The position numbers and the translations under genes are program-made. The notes beneath the pieces are model-generated. The model ran no database searches and was not told the origin of the DNA. It saw only the letters and a program-made list of their open reading frames with translations. A stretch of DNA of 64,000 nucleotides from Podocnemis expansa (lineage: Eukaryota; Chordata; Testudines; Podocnemididae): the NCBI GenBank assembly GCA_007922195.1, contig ML681963.1, positions 141,918,404 to 141,982,403 on the forward strand. Direction: 5' to 3'. Positions within the stretch are counted from its first letter, which is position 1; every line of letters starts with the position of its first letter. Shown one piece after another: positions 1 to 12,172 of this stretch.

Positions 1-2334
1 CTCTGTGACGACAGTGCATGCTTGTCTACCTCTGTGGACATGGCCTGCAGTACTTATGCTGAAAGGAGGCATGTCTGACCCTCTGTATTAATTCACCTCT
101 TGTCACAACTCTACCAAGTTGGTAAAACCAATCCCTCCAGTATTCAGTGTCACTTCAACTGCCTTCACTGTGTTAGATATAGTGCTTGCAGATGGCTAAA
201 TGCTGGAATTCAAACCTGTGGAGCACATCACAAATAATGGCACACCATCTTAAGTTGCCTCAGCCACTGAAATACTACCAGCCCCAGAAGGTGAAATTAA
301 GGTTGTATTGTGAGGTGTTCCATTAACCTCTTCATTTCTTGTGTGAGTTAGAGGTTTGTTTAGCTGCATTTTGGATGGGCACAAATGGGTGACTAACTTG
401 TAATTAAAGTTTGGGGGCATTTTCTGACAGTCTAGGTTGGCTTAGAGGTTTTTCTTGTATAAGACCATTTGCACATTATTTTGAAAGTTTACTGCAGAAT
501 AAAATGTCTAATATTCAAATGCAGTGTGACAGTAACAGTAAGAAGCTTCTGACTTTAATGAAGATACCTCTTTTCTCTACATCTTCTATAACATTTAATA
601 GACTATGCTTCTGCATGAAATTCTCCCACTTTGTCAAAGCCTAGCAGTAATATCTATTTGCACAAATCCAGGAAGACAGTTGAAGATGGAAGCTCCTGAA
701 CTTTCTTTAATAGAATGCTGGGTCAAATAAAATTTTAGAATTTAAATATTTTTCTTAAAGCTGTGGCCAAGGAAATAGAGGCAGATAGAACTGTTTTCAA
801 TGAAACATTATCTTTCTTCATTTATTTAAGAAGTAGCTTCATCTACAGTAAATCTCCTTGGTAGGCACTTCAGAGGGATTCTCTTGCTGTAATCACTTAT
901 TTTCATTATAAATACATCACGGTATAAACTTGACCAGCAGAGAGACTGCTGTTTGGGATACATGGGTAGACTGGAGTTGGAAATGTTAAAACCGAGATGA
1001 CCTTGGTATCTATGAGGCAGTGAAAGGGTAAGAAAATTTATTCAAATTATAGAAGTGAGATGGATCTTCCAGGTTGTCCAGCCAGTCTCCCTGTTGTTGC
1101 CATATCCAGTGTGCACTATTAGGCACACTGCATGGTAGTCTTGACTGTAGATTGGCATTATATTCTAGAAAGATAAAGCAGCCTGCATCTGCCCTCATAA
1201 TGGTATCCTGCCACTGGAAGGTGTGGACTAGGGACTGTTCAAGAAGAAAAGGATGATTCAGGATGATAAAATGTGGAAAATCAGAATTCTTGCCTGGGGT
1301 AAAATGAGTAACCGTGGTGTAGAGAATATACCATAATTTTGGTTCTACAAAGTTCCTTTCCTACTCAAAATATCTGAGCGCTTTCCCACATTGATGACTT
1401 ATAGGCTGGTTGTGCAGTGACTGCATTTAGTCATTATTTTGTACTCAACAATGCTTCTGTCACAAACTTCAGTATTAAACCTGCAATGAGTGTGAATGTC
1501 AGGGAAAAATTACTATTGCCTTGTCTTAAGGCAGCATGCCTAAATGGTATAACATCTAAACACAATAACACTATGCTTCAGGATTGTCATTGATATGAGT
1601 CCAAATCCTGATTTTTATGAACATGAGAGCAAGCATCTTTAGACCAGAGGGAAAAATGACATTAATTAATTTCCCTGGGTGTGATTCTTCAAGACTCCGA
1701 TTGCAAAACTATAGAAAGACCCATCCTTTTGTTTTGTCAGTTCTCTGAAACCTTTTAAAGTACCCAGTTATTTGAACCTCTGGGTATATCTACCGTCAAA
1801 ATGATACAGCAGCGAAGCTTAAAGCTGCAGCTGTGCTTTTTGTATAGTTTCTGAGTGTAGCCTCTCGCTACTAAAGCAATGAAAAGGGTTCTCCTATCGT
1901 GGTAGTGAATCATCTTCCCCAGGATTTGTAGCTACAGTATGTTGACAAGTCTTCTGTTGACTTAGTATTGTGTACAGAAGGAGTTAGGTCAGCGTATTTA
2001 CATTTCTCGGATGTTTTGATTTTTTTCACACCATGAGTCATAGCTATATCGATATAAATGTTCAACATAGGCCTCTGTTGCATGAAATGTACTCAGTGCA
2101 AGTGCTGATAAATACTGTTTGTGGACTGGATTTTAGTCTAGTAAAGTAAACGTTCTCAGATTTTGAGCATAACTGCTACAGTTATTTTTCTCTAAAACTG
2201 AAAACTTGTAATAAGGCTATGCAGTTGTAGAAATGAGATGGACAGGGCTACAGACTTTTGTCTCAAAATTGTCCCAAGACTTCTGTACAGATCGTTTCCA
2301 TAGAGACTTAAAACTCTGAGTAGAACACTGAGAA

Positions 2335-2830
2335 TAAATTCAGCAGGTGGGAGTGTGGTGGCTTTTTTAAGGCCTGGTTGTTAGGGCCCTGTCTTGGAGC
2401 AGAGCAGGACTTCTGGCAAGTTACTGAGCAGAACTGGTCCTGAGAGACTGGCTGTGCTGCCTGGTTGAAGGAGTCAAGAGGCTGATAGTTTAAGCTCAGT
2501 GGCAGCAGCCCTCCAGGTTTGCTCCCTGCCTTCCTAGCCCCTGGTTGCACTTGATCTCATCCCTCCTGCCTCCACTGTGTCTCTACTCATGTTCGAGCCC
2601 CAGCCAGACTACTGATATACCTGCTGTAGCCCTCAGCTTCTGCCTGAAGTCTGGCTCAGACCCTTCTCCTCCTCCTGACTGAAACTCTAGTTAACCTTTG
2701 CGTAGGGTTTCTGGTGTTGGGCTATGACTTTAACTTGACCCCGCTGTTTCTGAATTTAGTCCTAACTGGTAAGCAGGACTTTCGCTTCAACCCCTAGCCC
2801 ACGACACCCATAACTGAGTTACTGACATTG
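2335..2830. repeat. GC-richer unclassified block
   Basis: Base composition shifts to about half G+C compared with AT-rich flanks, with no recognised open frame, terminal repeats or target duplication. It resembles old repeat or LTR-internal sequence in texture, but I could not assign a family. It may be an unclassified dispersed repeat or simply a GC-rich piece of intron. Confidence 0.25.
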
Positions 2831-3046
2831 GCATACATTTAAAATGGGCATAGCTGCGTTGAATAGGAGCTTAAAAATGCCACACCCCAGAGTGACTTAA
2901 TTATGCTAATGGAAACCCCACTGTATGTGCTGCTACTGTGATGGGGGAAGTGCCTCTGTTGAATTATTGTAGCTATCTTTGTTTAGGGAGGGTGGTATTC
3001 CTGCACTGGGAGGGTGAGTGGGGGAAACCCTTTCATTGACATAGAT

Positions 3047-3482
3047 CAGGGGTCAGCAACCTTTGCTGGCCCCCATGCCAGCCCTGCCCACCGCACCCTC
3101 AGTGGGTGTTGGGGGGGGGCACCAAGCTTTGGGGTCAGGGCTGGCTCCCGCCCCCACAGTGGAAAGTAGCCTTCAGGAGTTAGGGCTGACTAGCACACCC
3201 CTGACTCCCACAGTGGCAGGCGGCCTTTGGGGTTGGGGCTGGCTGGCACCCACCCCCTGAAGCTGTGGCTCTGGGCTGGCCAACCCACCCCGTTCTTCTC
3301 TAGCCCTGCCCAGCAGAGGTAGGCAAGGAGCTGTGTGCCACAGCTTCTTTGTGCCTTCCTTGGTGAGGAAGTGTGGCCAGCGGGGTCATGGGGGAGCGGG
3401 GGTGCCTGGGCAGCATCACATGCGACTCAGGCTTGGCCCTTGTGCCACTTCTGGCATGGGTGCGGGGGGCTGCCGACCGCTG
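3047..3482. mobile_element. hAT-type MITE, CAGGGGTCAGCAACC family
   Basis: The element begins CAGGGGTCAGCAACC and ends with the inverted form GGCTGCCGACCGCTG, 436 bp in all. The 8-bp flanks are ACATAGAT on the left and GCATAGAC on the right, which match at 6 of 8 positions and look like a decayed target duplication. The interior is GC-rich and non-coding. An 8-bp duplication with CAG-type termini is characteristic of the hAT superfamily; no transposase is present, so it would have been mobilised in trans. Confidence 0.75.
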
Positions 3483-4698
3483 GCATAGACTGTTCTGTGT
3501 CATGTCAGTGTAGTTATGCAGATGTAGTCCCTGTAGTGTAGAAACACCTTAAAGCAGATTTAATTGATGCACTTGAAACCAAGTAAAATGTTAGCTGTTT
3601 TTGGTTCACAGGTCTCTGTGTATATCAACATTTTGAGATTTCATTGCAGTTTTTACTACCAGTATATGCTGGGTAAGCATAGGTTTTACTTCATAAACAT
3701 TGTCCCAGTTTAGTGAAAGATTAACCTTTGCATGCTGTGCCACCATAAATTGCAAGTCCTGCAAAAGTGGTGAATGCTCTTTTCTCCCTTGCTTAACATT
3801 CCAGTGAGGTGTTAACCCAGAACTTTAAAGTCTAGTAGCTTAGTTTACAGAGTTCCTTACTCCTACCTTAATCTTCAAGGCTTTGTTGAAACTGGGGAAT
3901 TGTTTTACTTTTTAAAAACAAATCCAGTAGATCCAATATCCCTACAGGTGACCTAGTAGAAGTCTTTGATGTAAAGAATTTTTCAGGGAGCTGACCTATC
4001 TTTACCATTGTTTCTGAGTGAGTAAAACCTGCTTTATAGCCATTCTATCTAAAGTGGTGGTAGAAAGGACTGTGGCCATATTTACAGTGGGATACTTTAC
4101 TGGTGTAGGAGTACTGTGCTAATAAAATACTCCTAGTATAAAAACAGGTCTATTAGCAAAGCTGCAGTTCGTAAAATGACTGGTCTGTCAGGGATTGTGC
4201 CTCTTGATGTTCCTGATCAGCAGCTCTGTGTCAGCAGAAGTCCATGGTGCAGATTCAGTTGTACCAGCAAAGCTGCTTGAAGATGTAGGAGCCTTGTGTG
4301 CTGTAAAGATTCAGATCTAGTCAGCTTGTTAAGTGAGGCTCAAGCACTGCATGTGGTGCATGACAGTTTTATGTGCCAGGAAGGCAGTCCAAATTACCTC
4401 TCAAAGGCTGGAAGAGTGAAATCTGTAATTCACAAGTTAATTTTGGACTTCCATTTTTGTTCAAGAGGCCCCAGTTATCTTGAAGCAGTGTCTACCCAGG
4501 AGGCTTGCAACCTGTATAGACACAATACAGTACTAAGACACTTCACAGCACAAATTTATTTTAAAGGAGTGAGGTTTTATTTATTACAGATACAGTCTGC
4601 AACATAAAGTATTGTAACATTTTTGTTATCTCTTAGATATTAACAAAGTGGACTGATTTAAATCCACATACAAGGAACCATTTAAATCACTGACTTCA

Positions 4699-4890
4699 GG
4701 GAGTCCTATGGTACTTAGACTAACAATTATTTATCTCATGAGCTTTTGTGGGAGAGAATCTGTCAGATTCTTTGAAGTGGAATTTTCTGCCATGAAAGCA
4801 CATACGATAAATAAATTTGTTTAATCTTTAAGTGCCACAGGACTCCTTGCTTCTTTTGCTGGACTAGACTAACATGACTGCCCCGCTGGA
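4699..4890. repeat. Palindromic snap-back repeat, copy 1
   Basis: The two arms are inverted copies of one another. The left arm carries GGAGTCCTATGGTACTT and GACTAACA with a TTATCTCATGAGCTTTTGTGG core. The right arm carries AAGTGCCACAGGACTCCTTG followed by ACTAGACTAACATG. The same modules recur in about a dozen other places in this window. Arms are diverged, so this is an old copy. Confidence 0.75.
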
Positions 4891-5054
4891 ACTTGACTTC
4901 AGTTGTTTTTTCTTTTGTATTTGTTAGTAGTTTCCTAAAGGAGAGCTTTGTTCTCATGTTTGGGCACCATTAAAACGTGGTTTGCAAGTAAATATAACTT
5001 CTACTCTAAAATAGGTGCTTATTTTGCTAACCATATTTATTTAACAGTTACAGG

Positions 5055-5290
5055 TTCTTTTAAAATCATAAGAGTGTAGATCTGGAAGGTACTATGAGGT
5101 TAAGCCCAGCCCTCTGCATTAAGTCACAACCAAGTAAACCTAGGCTGTTCTGGACTGATGGTTGCTCAGTCTGTTCTATAAAACTTCCTTTTTGTTGGAG
5201 ATTTCACAATCTCCTTTAGAAACCTATTCTAGAGCCTGAAGTTTTCCTAATACCAAATTTGACTCTCCCTTGCTGGAGACTAAATTTATT
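5055..5290 (-). mobile_element. CR1 LINE 3'-end fragment, antisense
   Basis: On the + strand this reads as the reverse complement of a CR1 3' region: an ATCATAAGAGTGTAGATCTG-type start, the GGAAGGTACTATGAGG motif that matches the usual 'ggaagggacc...gaggtca', and the text that normally follows. It is truncated at the 5' end, as most CR1 copies are. No coding sequence remains. Confidence 0.7.
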
Positions 5291-6761
5291 AAAAATTTAA
5301 AAAAAAACCCTAATTAAACATAAGTAATGTTATATACTGGTGAATGTTGCATTACTCATTTTTAGATTTCTTTAAACCTTGTGATTTATGTCACATTCTT
5401 AAATCAATTAAAATGTACAAAAAGCATTTTGTTGTTCAAAATACTTTTAAATGTGCCAGATACATAAGGAAGAAAGTAGACCTGTTAATCAAACTATGTT
5501 TTGCATTTAAAACTGACTTTTTAAAATAGAGCAAGTATTTGTTGTTAGTAAACCGAACTGATTATTTCTGGATACTAGTTCTAGATTAGAATCTTGGACA
5601 CAGAAGATGTCATACTCTGACTAATGCTGGTTTTCACTTCATAGATGGGAAGAGAATAAGCTTTTTGGCTTAAGTCAACTTTTTTTTGAACTTTGAATGA
5701 ACTGTATTTGTGGCTTTTTGAAAAAAAAAATCAGAACTAGTTTGTCTATATTAGGTCTGTACCTGCAAAAGACGCTAGTGCTCCAGAAGTTGGTTTAGTT
5801 AGTACTTAAACAATTACAGTTCCAGAGGCATAGCCATTCACTTGTGCCAGTTCAGTGGTTTGGCTTCCTTTAAAACTTGATGTGTAGTACTTCTTTTATT
5901 TAATTGAAATTATTTTATTAGGTCATTTTTAAGTCAGCAATATAAAGGTCTAAACTTGATTTTAAATAGGTTTTTTAATTCTATTTAATTTAAATAGAGC
6001 AAACTCCAATCTTTTATAGATTTGATTTTTATCTGTTCTGGGTATAACACTCATCTACTTGCCTGAGATGAATAGTTTAACTTGGGTAACACAACTAGGG
6101 TTTTGTTTGTTTTTTTTTGTTTATCACGATAGTGGATAAATAGTTTTTTCTGGGTTGTTTCATTTTATGGCTGTTTTGTAATGTTGAACTAATGTGGTAT
6201 TTGTAGATCTATCAGTCTGTTTTCTTTTTCCAGTATTTCTGCAAATAGGACAAATTACCACTGTGTAAAGGTTCTGAAGTAAAACTAAGCAAAGGAAAAT
6301 CTCAGCATAAATTTACCAATTTGTATTTGCTGCTTGCTTGTAACTTTTGTGGGTATTGCATAAATTGATAGCATGGCATGTGCAGTTTCCAGGGTTGCTT
6401 TTTTCTTAAAGGTGCTGGTATTTGGCCAGGGACCTGGGACCAGCAGTGATAGGACCCAGGGCTACATCACCATGATTAAAAGGTGCTGGTACTCAGTGTT
6501 CCTGAGTACCGTCTCCAAAAAAAAGCCTTGGAGGTCTCACGTGCAGCAAATACAAAAGCTTTTTCTTCTCTCAGAATATCCCATACTTTACCAATGCTCC
6601 TATTGCTTTATTCTCTACTGATTGCAGTGGGCTTTTTAAAGCCTCTGCCTATGTCTTACTTGTACCCACTCAATATTCTCATTCTAGCATGATAAATGTG
6701 GACTTCTTATAAACTAATATAGATTTTAATTATAAGAATTAATGAAGAAAATTAACAGTAA

Positions 6762-7001
<240 letters not shown>

Positions 7002-8075
7002 TAAGGTTAGATTGTGGCTATAAAGAGTAAAACTGAGGTGACACAACACAGTGGCTTACACCAGCACCTGGAGTGTTTCTTTTTGTGTGCGTGGATCACA
7101 TTTTCACACCTGTCTTTTCAACCACAGCCATTAAGACAGTATCTCTAACTGAAGGTGAAATTATAATGAGAGTTCTGGAGGTATGATGTTGGGGTTGTCA
7201 AAGCTGTATTAAACTGAAAATCGAGTGGTTTCTGAATGCTCTGTCAAACTACAGTGTAGCGTTTTAGAGCACTCTTTATATTCTGCACTTTATACCAAAA
7301 ATAGGCTGCTTTTGCTGTTCTTTAGGAGAATATTGCAAGGCTTCTCAAATCAAATTAAAGCTTTAATTCACAATATGAGAGTTTTAGTGACAGTAAATCA
7401 GGTGTGTAGAATCATTAATTCAAATTTGTTTAAATAAATTATTCCACGTAAGGGGGTCTGATAACTAAAATTCATTTTACGTGGTTAGTAGCCAGAATCA
7501 AAGATTCATATTATGCATTCTTTCCTAACAGCTACAGTTCCTTCCTGGGTTTTCCACTGCTGCCTCTCACTTCGTTCCTTGAATAGCTCTTCCTTCCAGC
7601 TACTCTGCTGCTTGTGGTTCCTACTGTTGGTGCCTAAGCCTTTCCCACACATGCGCCAGGAGCAGTTGGGAGATGCAGCAACATTAGAAAGCTATCATAA
7701 GTAATCCATTAGACCGTGTACCTTTCAGGTGTGAAGTCACATCTGTTTGCTCCAGAAGCTTGATAGCTATGAAATGTTTTATGTCTAGGTGACCAATTTT
7801 TATGAGCAGCAAGTACCAGATAGTGTACTTTGAAACCTTAAACTACTCAAATTCTGCCTGTTCGAAATTGTCAGGGCAACACCAGGTTTCTCAGTGAACA
7901 GATGCCAGCAAGCTCTTTTTGAGGAGAATGTGCCACCCCATGTAAATATTACTTTTAAAAATGAGGAAATGATCTCCTTATACAAGAGACCTCACACACT
8001 CTTCACTTTTCAGAGTGAGCTATCAAGGAGCTAACAATCTTCAAAAATATTTTTGTTTTGTGGGTAATCTGGTTT

Positions 8076-8204
8076 CAGGGGTTAAAGTATAATTTGGTAG
8101 GCTCTGGAACCCTCCTAAATTTCTGGGCTTCATTCGAACCTCAGCTACTGCCCCCATGCCAACTAAAGCATGTTCTGGGGCGTTCCAGCGTACTTTAATC
8201 CCTG
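8076..8204. mobile_element. Short hAT-type MITE, CAGGGGTTAAAGTA family
   Basis: The element begins CAGGGGTTAAAGTATAAT and ends TACTTTAATCCCTG. The 14-bp ends are inverted repeats with one mismatch. The flanks TCTGGTTT and TCTGGATT match at 7 of 8 bases, fitting a hAT target duplication. At 129 bp it is an internally deleted relative of the 780-bp element at 51975-52754, with which it shares both ends and the CTCAGCTACTGCCCCC interior. Confidence 0.85.
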
Positions 8205-8479
8205 TCTGGATTTCTCTGTTAGGGTTCAGACATGACATGGTCATTAATAATGCCTTTTCTTGTGTATGGTCACCTACCCACAAACAAGGAGGTACAGTAG
8301 TCCACTTAGTTGAGTGTAGATGTGACACTTGATATTACCGATGAACAAATACTCCTGTCCTGATCTCAAGAAACTACAGAGCCGAATGGGAACACTTGCT
8401 GGTGGCTTAGGTCCTGCCTCCTTTGATTGAATCCAAAAGATTATTGGTGAGCAGTTGCCAGGGTTTTCATTTGCAAAAT

Positions 8480-8560
8480 CCTACAAAGTTTAATTCTCTT
8501 CCCCTGATGTTTAACATCTATATGAAATTATTAGGAGACCTCTCATTTACAGCTAATGTA
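8480..8560 (+). mobile_element. Possible non-LTR reverse transcriptase scrap
   Basis: One frame reads FNSLPLMFNIYMKLLGDL, which resembles the 'SPLLFNIYMKPLGE' segment found in LINE reverse transcriptases before the catalytic YADD box. The similarity is lost on both sides. The fragment is too short to place in a family and may be coincidental. Confidence 0.35.
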
Positions 8561-9839
8561 AACAAGTCCATTTCCGTTTCTCAATACCTGAGTGAGATTA
8601 GTTCTCCATGAAGCAGCAGTCTTGCCTGGGTTCGAGATTAAGACTAAGGAGGTGCTGGTGAGAAGCATGTTCAAGAGCTCATTTCCTTTTATAGTATTCC
8701 CCTGTATTAGGGCATTTTTCCCCTTTGGAATAAGTTGGTTTGCAGTTGTTGGGCCCTTCTTTATTTCTTGCTGCTCCTGGATGGCTAGATAATCACAGAC
8801 ACATAGTTCTGATTGGCTTGAAGATGGTGACTGTCTAGGACTCAAACCTGACTGTGGTAACCTGTGCGTTCGTGACTTCCTGCCTTGGTTACTGAAATTT
8901 GTTAGATGAAGAAATAAAACCACATTTCCTTAAAAAGCTTCAGCTGGTTTTTTTTTTTTTAAGCAATAGTCTGTCTACTTAACAAAATATTTCAGTTTAA
9001 ACATGTCACTAACTGAGCTAACAACCTCTTGAATTCAGATAAATAAATAAAATCCTCGAACAATGACACTGTGATGGTTATGTGGAAGCTTGTGATTACG
9101 AGAGATGAAACAGTGTTAGCAATTTCCTGGGACAAAACTATTTGAGGACAGGGAGTAGGTAAATATTACATTAAACCCAATTTAAGCTTGAAAACTGGGA
9201 AAAAAGTAACTGCATCAGTGTCCAAGTTCAGCAACCATAAAACAAATCTCTTCAAACTGAATACATCTATTCAAAACTTAGGAACGTTCAGTTTATCAGT
9301 GCATCAAAGTTGGCCATCTGCTTTACATTGCTATGTGGGCAAATGGACCTGGCTGGCAATATGTAACTCTGCATACTTTTGATTGCTTAATACTGCACGC
9401 CTGTAACACTCCACTGTCATTTTCATATAATTGAATGTTTTCTAGCTTGCTTTTGTTTTGTTGAAAACAAGTAATGAATTGTTTAATTTCCTTGAGAAAA
9501 TACCAGCCCAAAATATGTACAGGCAATCTGTTTAGTTTTGATGTATATTAGTATTATGCCCACTGTAGTTTATTTGTTCAGCCCTAAATTTAAATAACCT
9601 GTGAGTCTGTTATATAATTGCAATTAGGCTATGTAACTAAAACTAAATGTAATGTGGTGGGCATTAACAAAACAATTTTGCTTTAAACTGGTGCTAACTG
9701 TTTCTTAGCTGTGTTTTCTTGGGGGAGGGGGAGAAGACATCCCTGGCTATCCTTTCTGTGTACAGAGAAAAGTTATTGATTTTGCACACGTTGATTTCCA
9801 ACCTTTTGTAGTTTGGATCCTTTAGTGAAGATAAATAAA

Positions 9840-9927
9840 ACAAACAAGGAGTCTGGTAACACACTTAGAAAGACTAACATATTTATTTATCCCATGAGCT
9901 GTCCTGGGAGAAAATCCCACTTTAAGC
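9840..9927. repeat. Palindromic snap-back repeat, single-arm copy
   Basis: Only one arm is present: ACAAACAAGGAGTCTGG, then AGACTAACATATTTATTTAT, CATGAGCTGTCCTGGGAGAA and AATCCCACTTT. These are the same ordered modules as in the complete copies at 22106 and 33739. The opposite arm is missing or unrecognisable. Confidence 0.7.
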
Positions 9928-10351
9928 AGCTAATAGTTCAGCGTAGCAATGGAGCAACTAGAAGTGTTCTGATTTATCAGCATTTAAGAACCTACAATAT
10001 GTATAGTTTCAGAGCTGCTGTCACACAGTCCATAGTGGTGATAATGTTGCAGTTCAATAGCACATTTTATCTGTGGATATGAAAGTGGTAAGCTTTCACT
10101 GCCTGTCCCAACTCCCCATGCAGAAAATCCATAGTGCCTCTTTTTAAAAAGGTATTTAGCCTTACCCTTGCTGGAATAAAATCTTCAGTATGGAAAAATC
10201 TTTGTAGAATACTGGCTGACCAGCCTGGTGTTAATTTCTGCTGCCAAAGTTGTATTGCAAAGGATGGCTTAAAACTGAAATGTGGAAAGTGAGACACTGA
10301 AACTCAAGTTAAAGACCATTTAATCAGGAATTTATGGTGAGGAGTTATTGA

Positions 10352-10606
<255 letters not shown>

Positions 10607-10619
10607 TGAGCTGCTGTTC

Positions 10620-11511
10620 TATAGAATCATAAACTGGAAGGGACCATGAGAGGTCATCAAGTCCAGTTTCCTGCTCTCACGGCAGGGCCAGGTATCATCT
10701 TAACTCATCCCTGACAGGTGTTTGTTTAACCTGCCCTTAAAAATTTCCAATGACAGAGATTCCATAGCCTCCCTGGGCAACTTATTTGAGTGGCTAATCA
10801 CCCTGATAGCCAGGAATTTTTTCCTAATGTCCAACCTATACCTCTCTTGCTGTAATTTAAGCCCCTAGCTTCTTGTCGGATCACCAGTAGTTAAGGAGAA
10901 TAATTTTTCTCCTTTCTGCTTGTAACAACCTTTTAGGTACTTGAAAACTGAGTACTCTGTCTCCCCTTCTTCAGACTAAAAAACCAGTTCTTTCAGTCTT
11001 CCTTTGTAGGTCACATGCTTCAGGCCTTTAATCATTTTTGTTGCCTTTCTCTGGACTTTATCCAGTTTGTCCACTTGAGACGCCAAGAACTAGACAGTAT
11101 GATCCAGTTGAGGCCTAATTAGCATGGACTAGAGTGGAGGAATTGCTTCTAGTGTGTCTTTAAAATACTCCTGTTTATACATCCCAGCATGATGATGATG
11201 TGTTTTTTTTCCCTCCAGTAGTATTACACTGACTCATATTTAGCTTGCAGTCCCCTGACACCCAGGTCCCTTTCCTCAATACTCCTTCCTAGGTGGTCAT
11301 TGTCCATTTTGTATGTGTGCAATGGATTGTTCTTTCCTAAGTGGAGTGTTTTGCAGTTGTCCTTATTGAATTTTATCCTGTTTACCTCACAGTTTCCCCA
11401 AATCATTTTGAACTGAACTGTAATCCTATCCTCTGAAGCACTGGCAAGCCTTCCTAGCTTGGTATCACCATACGCTTTAGAATGTTTTTTGGCATGTTTT
11501 TTGTTGAAGCC
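10620..11511 (-). mobile_element. CR1 LINE 3' part with reverse-transcriptase C-terminus, antisense
   Basis: The + strand starts ATAGAATCATAAACTGGAAG, the reverse complement of the CR1 3' terminal repeat, followed by the GGGACCATGAGAGGTCATC motif. Further in, the minus strand at about 11440-11224 encodes a reverse-transcriptase C-terminal segment containing IKFNKDNCKTLHLGKNNPLH, a hallmark of CR1 ORF2. A premature end and other changes mean it is not functional. The 5' side is truncated, the normal fate of CR1 copies. It is abutted by a hAT MITE at 11520. Confidence 0.9.
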
Positions 11512-11519
11512 TCCTAATG

Positions 11520-11695
11520 CAGAGCCATAACACTGTTTTGCCGCCTGGGACGTGTTCCAATTGGAATGTGCCCCTTCCATTAGCAGAGCTTACAGCCAGT
11601 GCCGCAAAGCCACCTCTTTAATAGAGCGGCTCCATTGAGCTGCTCTGCACCTCCCAGGGCTTCGCCCCATCAGCCCTGCCGTAGTTATGGCTCTG
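11520..11695. mobile_element. hAT-type MITE, CAGAGCCATAAC family
   Basis: A 176-bp element opens with CAGAGCCATAAC and closes with GTTATGGCTCTG, a perfect 12-bp inverted terminal repeat. It is flanked on both sides by TCCTAATG, an exact 8-bp target duplication (11512-11519 and 11696-11703). It sits at the truncated side of the CR1 tail. The interior is GC-rich and non-coding. Confidence 0.92.
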
Positions 11696-12172
11696 TCCTA
11701 ATGTACTGGTATTCCTGAAATAAACGGGTGCCGAGGCTAAATGTAAACTCAACCCAATATTTTCAACTATCTTGTCAATGAACACTGAAAATATAATTTT
11801 GAAACGTGTGCATGCAGTGAAAAATCTTATGCAAATTCTTTGAAGCTGTTCATGTTTCCTGATTTTTCAAAAACAAATTCTCCATGCTGTTTTATCTACA
11901 GCTTAAGTTTTAGTTTTTCTAACTCTCTGAAGCTGTTGTTTTTTATAAAATAATACGGATTTTCACCCCAAATGGGTTTCTAATAACGTGACTAGAAGTA
12001 TTCCTGATTGTTTGTTTTTTTTTTGAATAGGTTTAGCTAGTCACTCTCTACTGTGGCCACAAACCTGCCTTGAATGTGCTCCTAAAATGAAACATTTTAG
12101 TTTTTTAGGTTGAGAGCAGAGAGAGCTCAAAATGCACGAATTATTTTTACTTCCACATGTCAGACTATAGGT

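Noticed and set aside
8543..8923. 126-residue minus-strand frame in a TOLLIP intron
   Set aside because: No recognisable motif and no plausible splice context. Length is within chance for 64 kb of six-frame sequence.
11224..11580. 118-residue minus-strand frame considered as a host gene
   Set aside because: Its sequence is the CR1 reverse-transcriptase C-terminus, and the outer part belongs to a neighbouring hAT MITE. It is annotated as a LINE instead.
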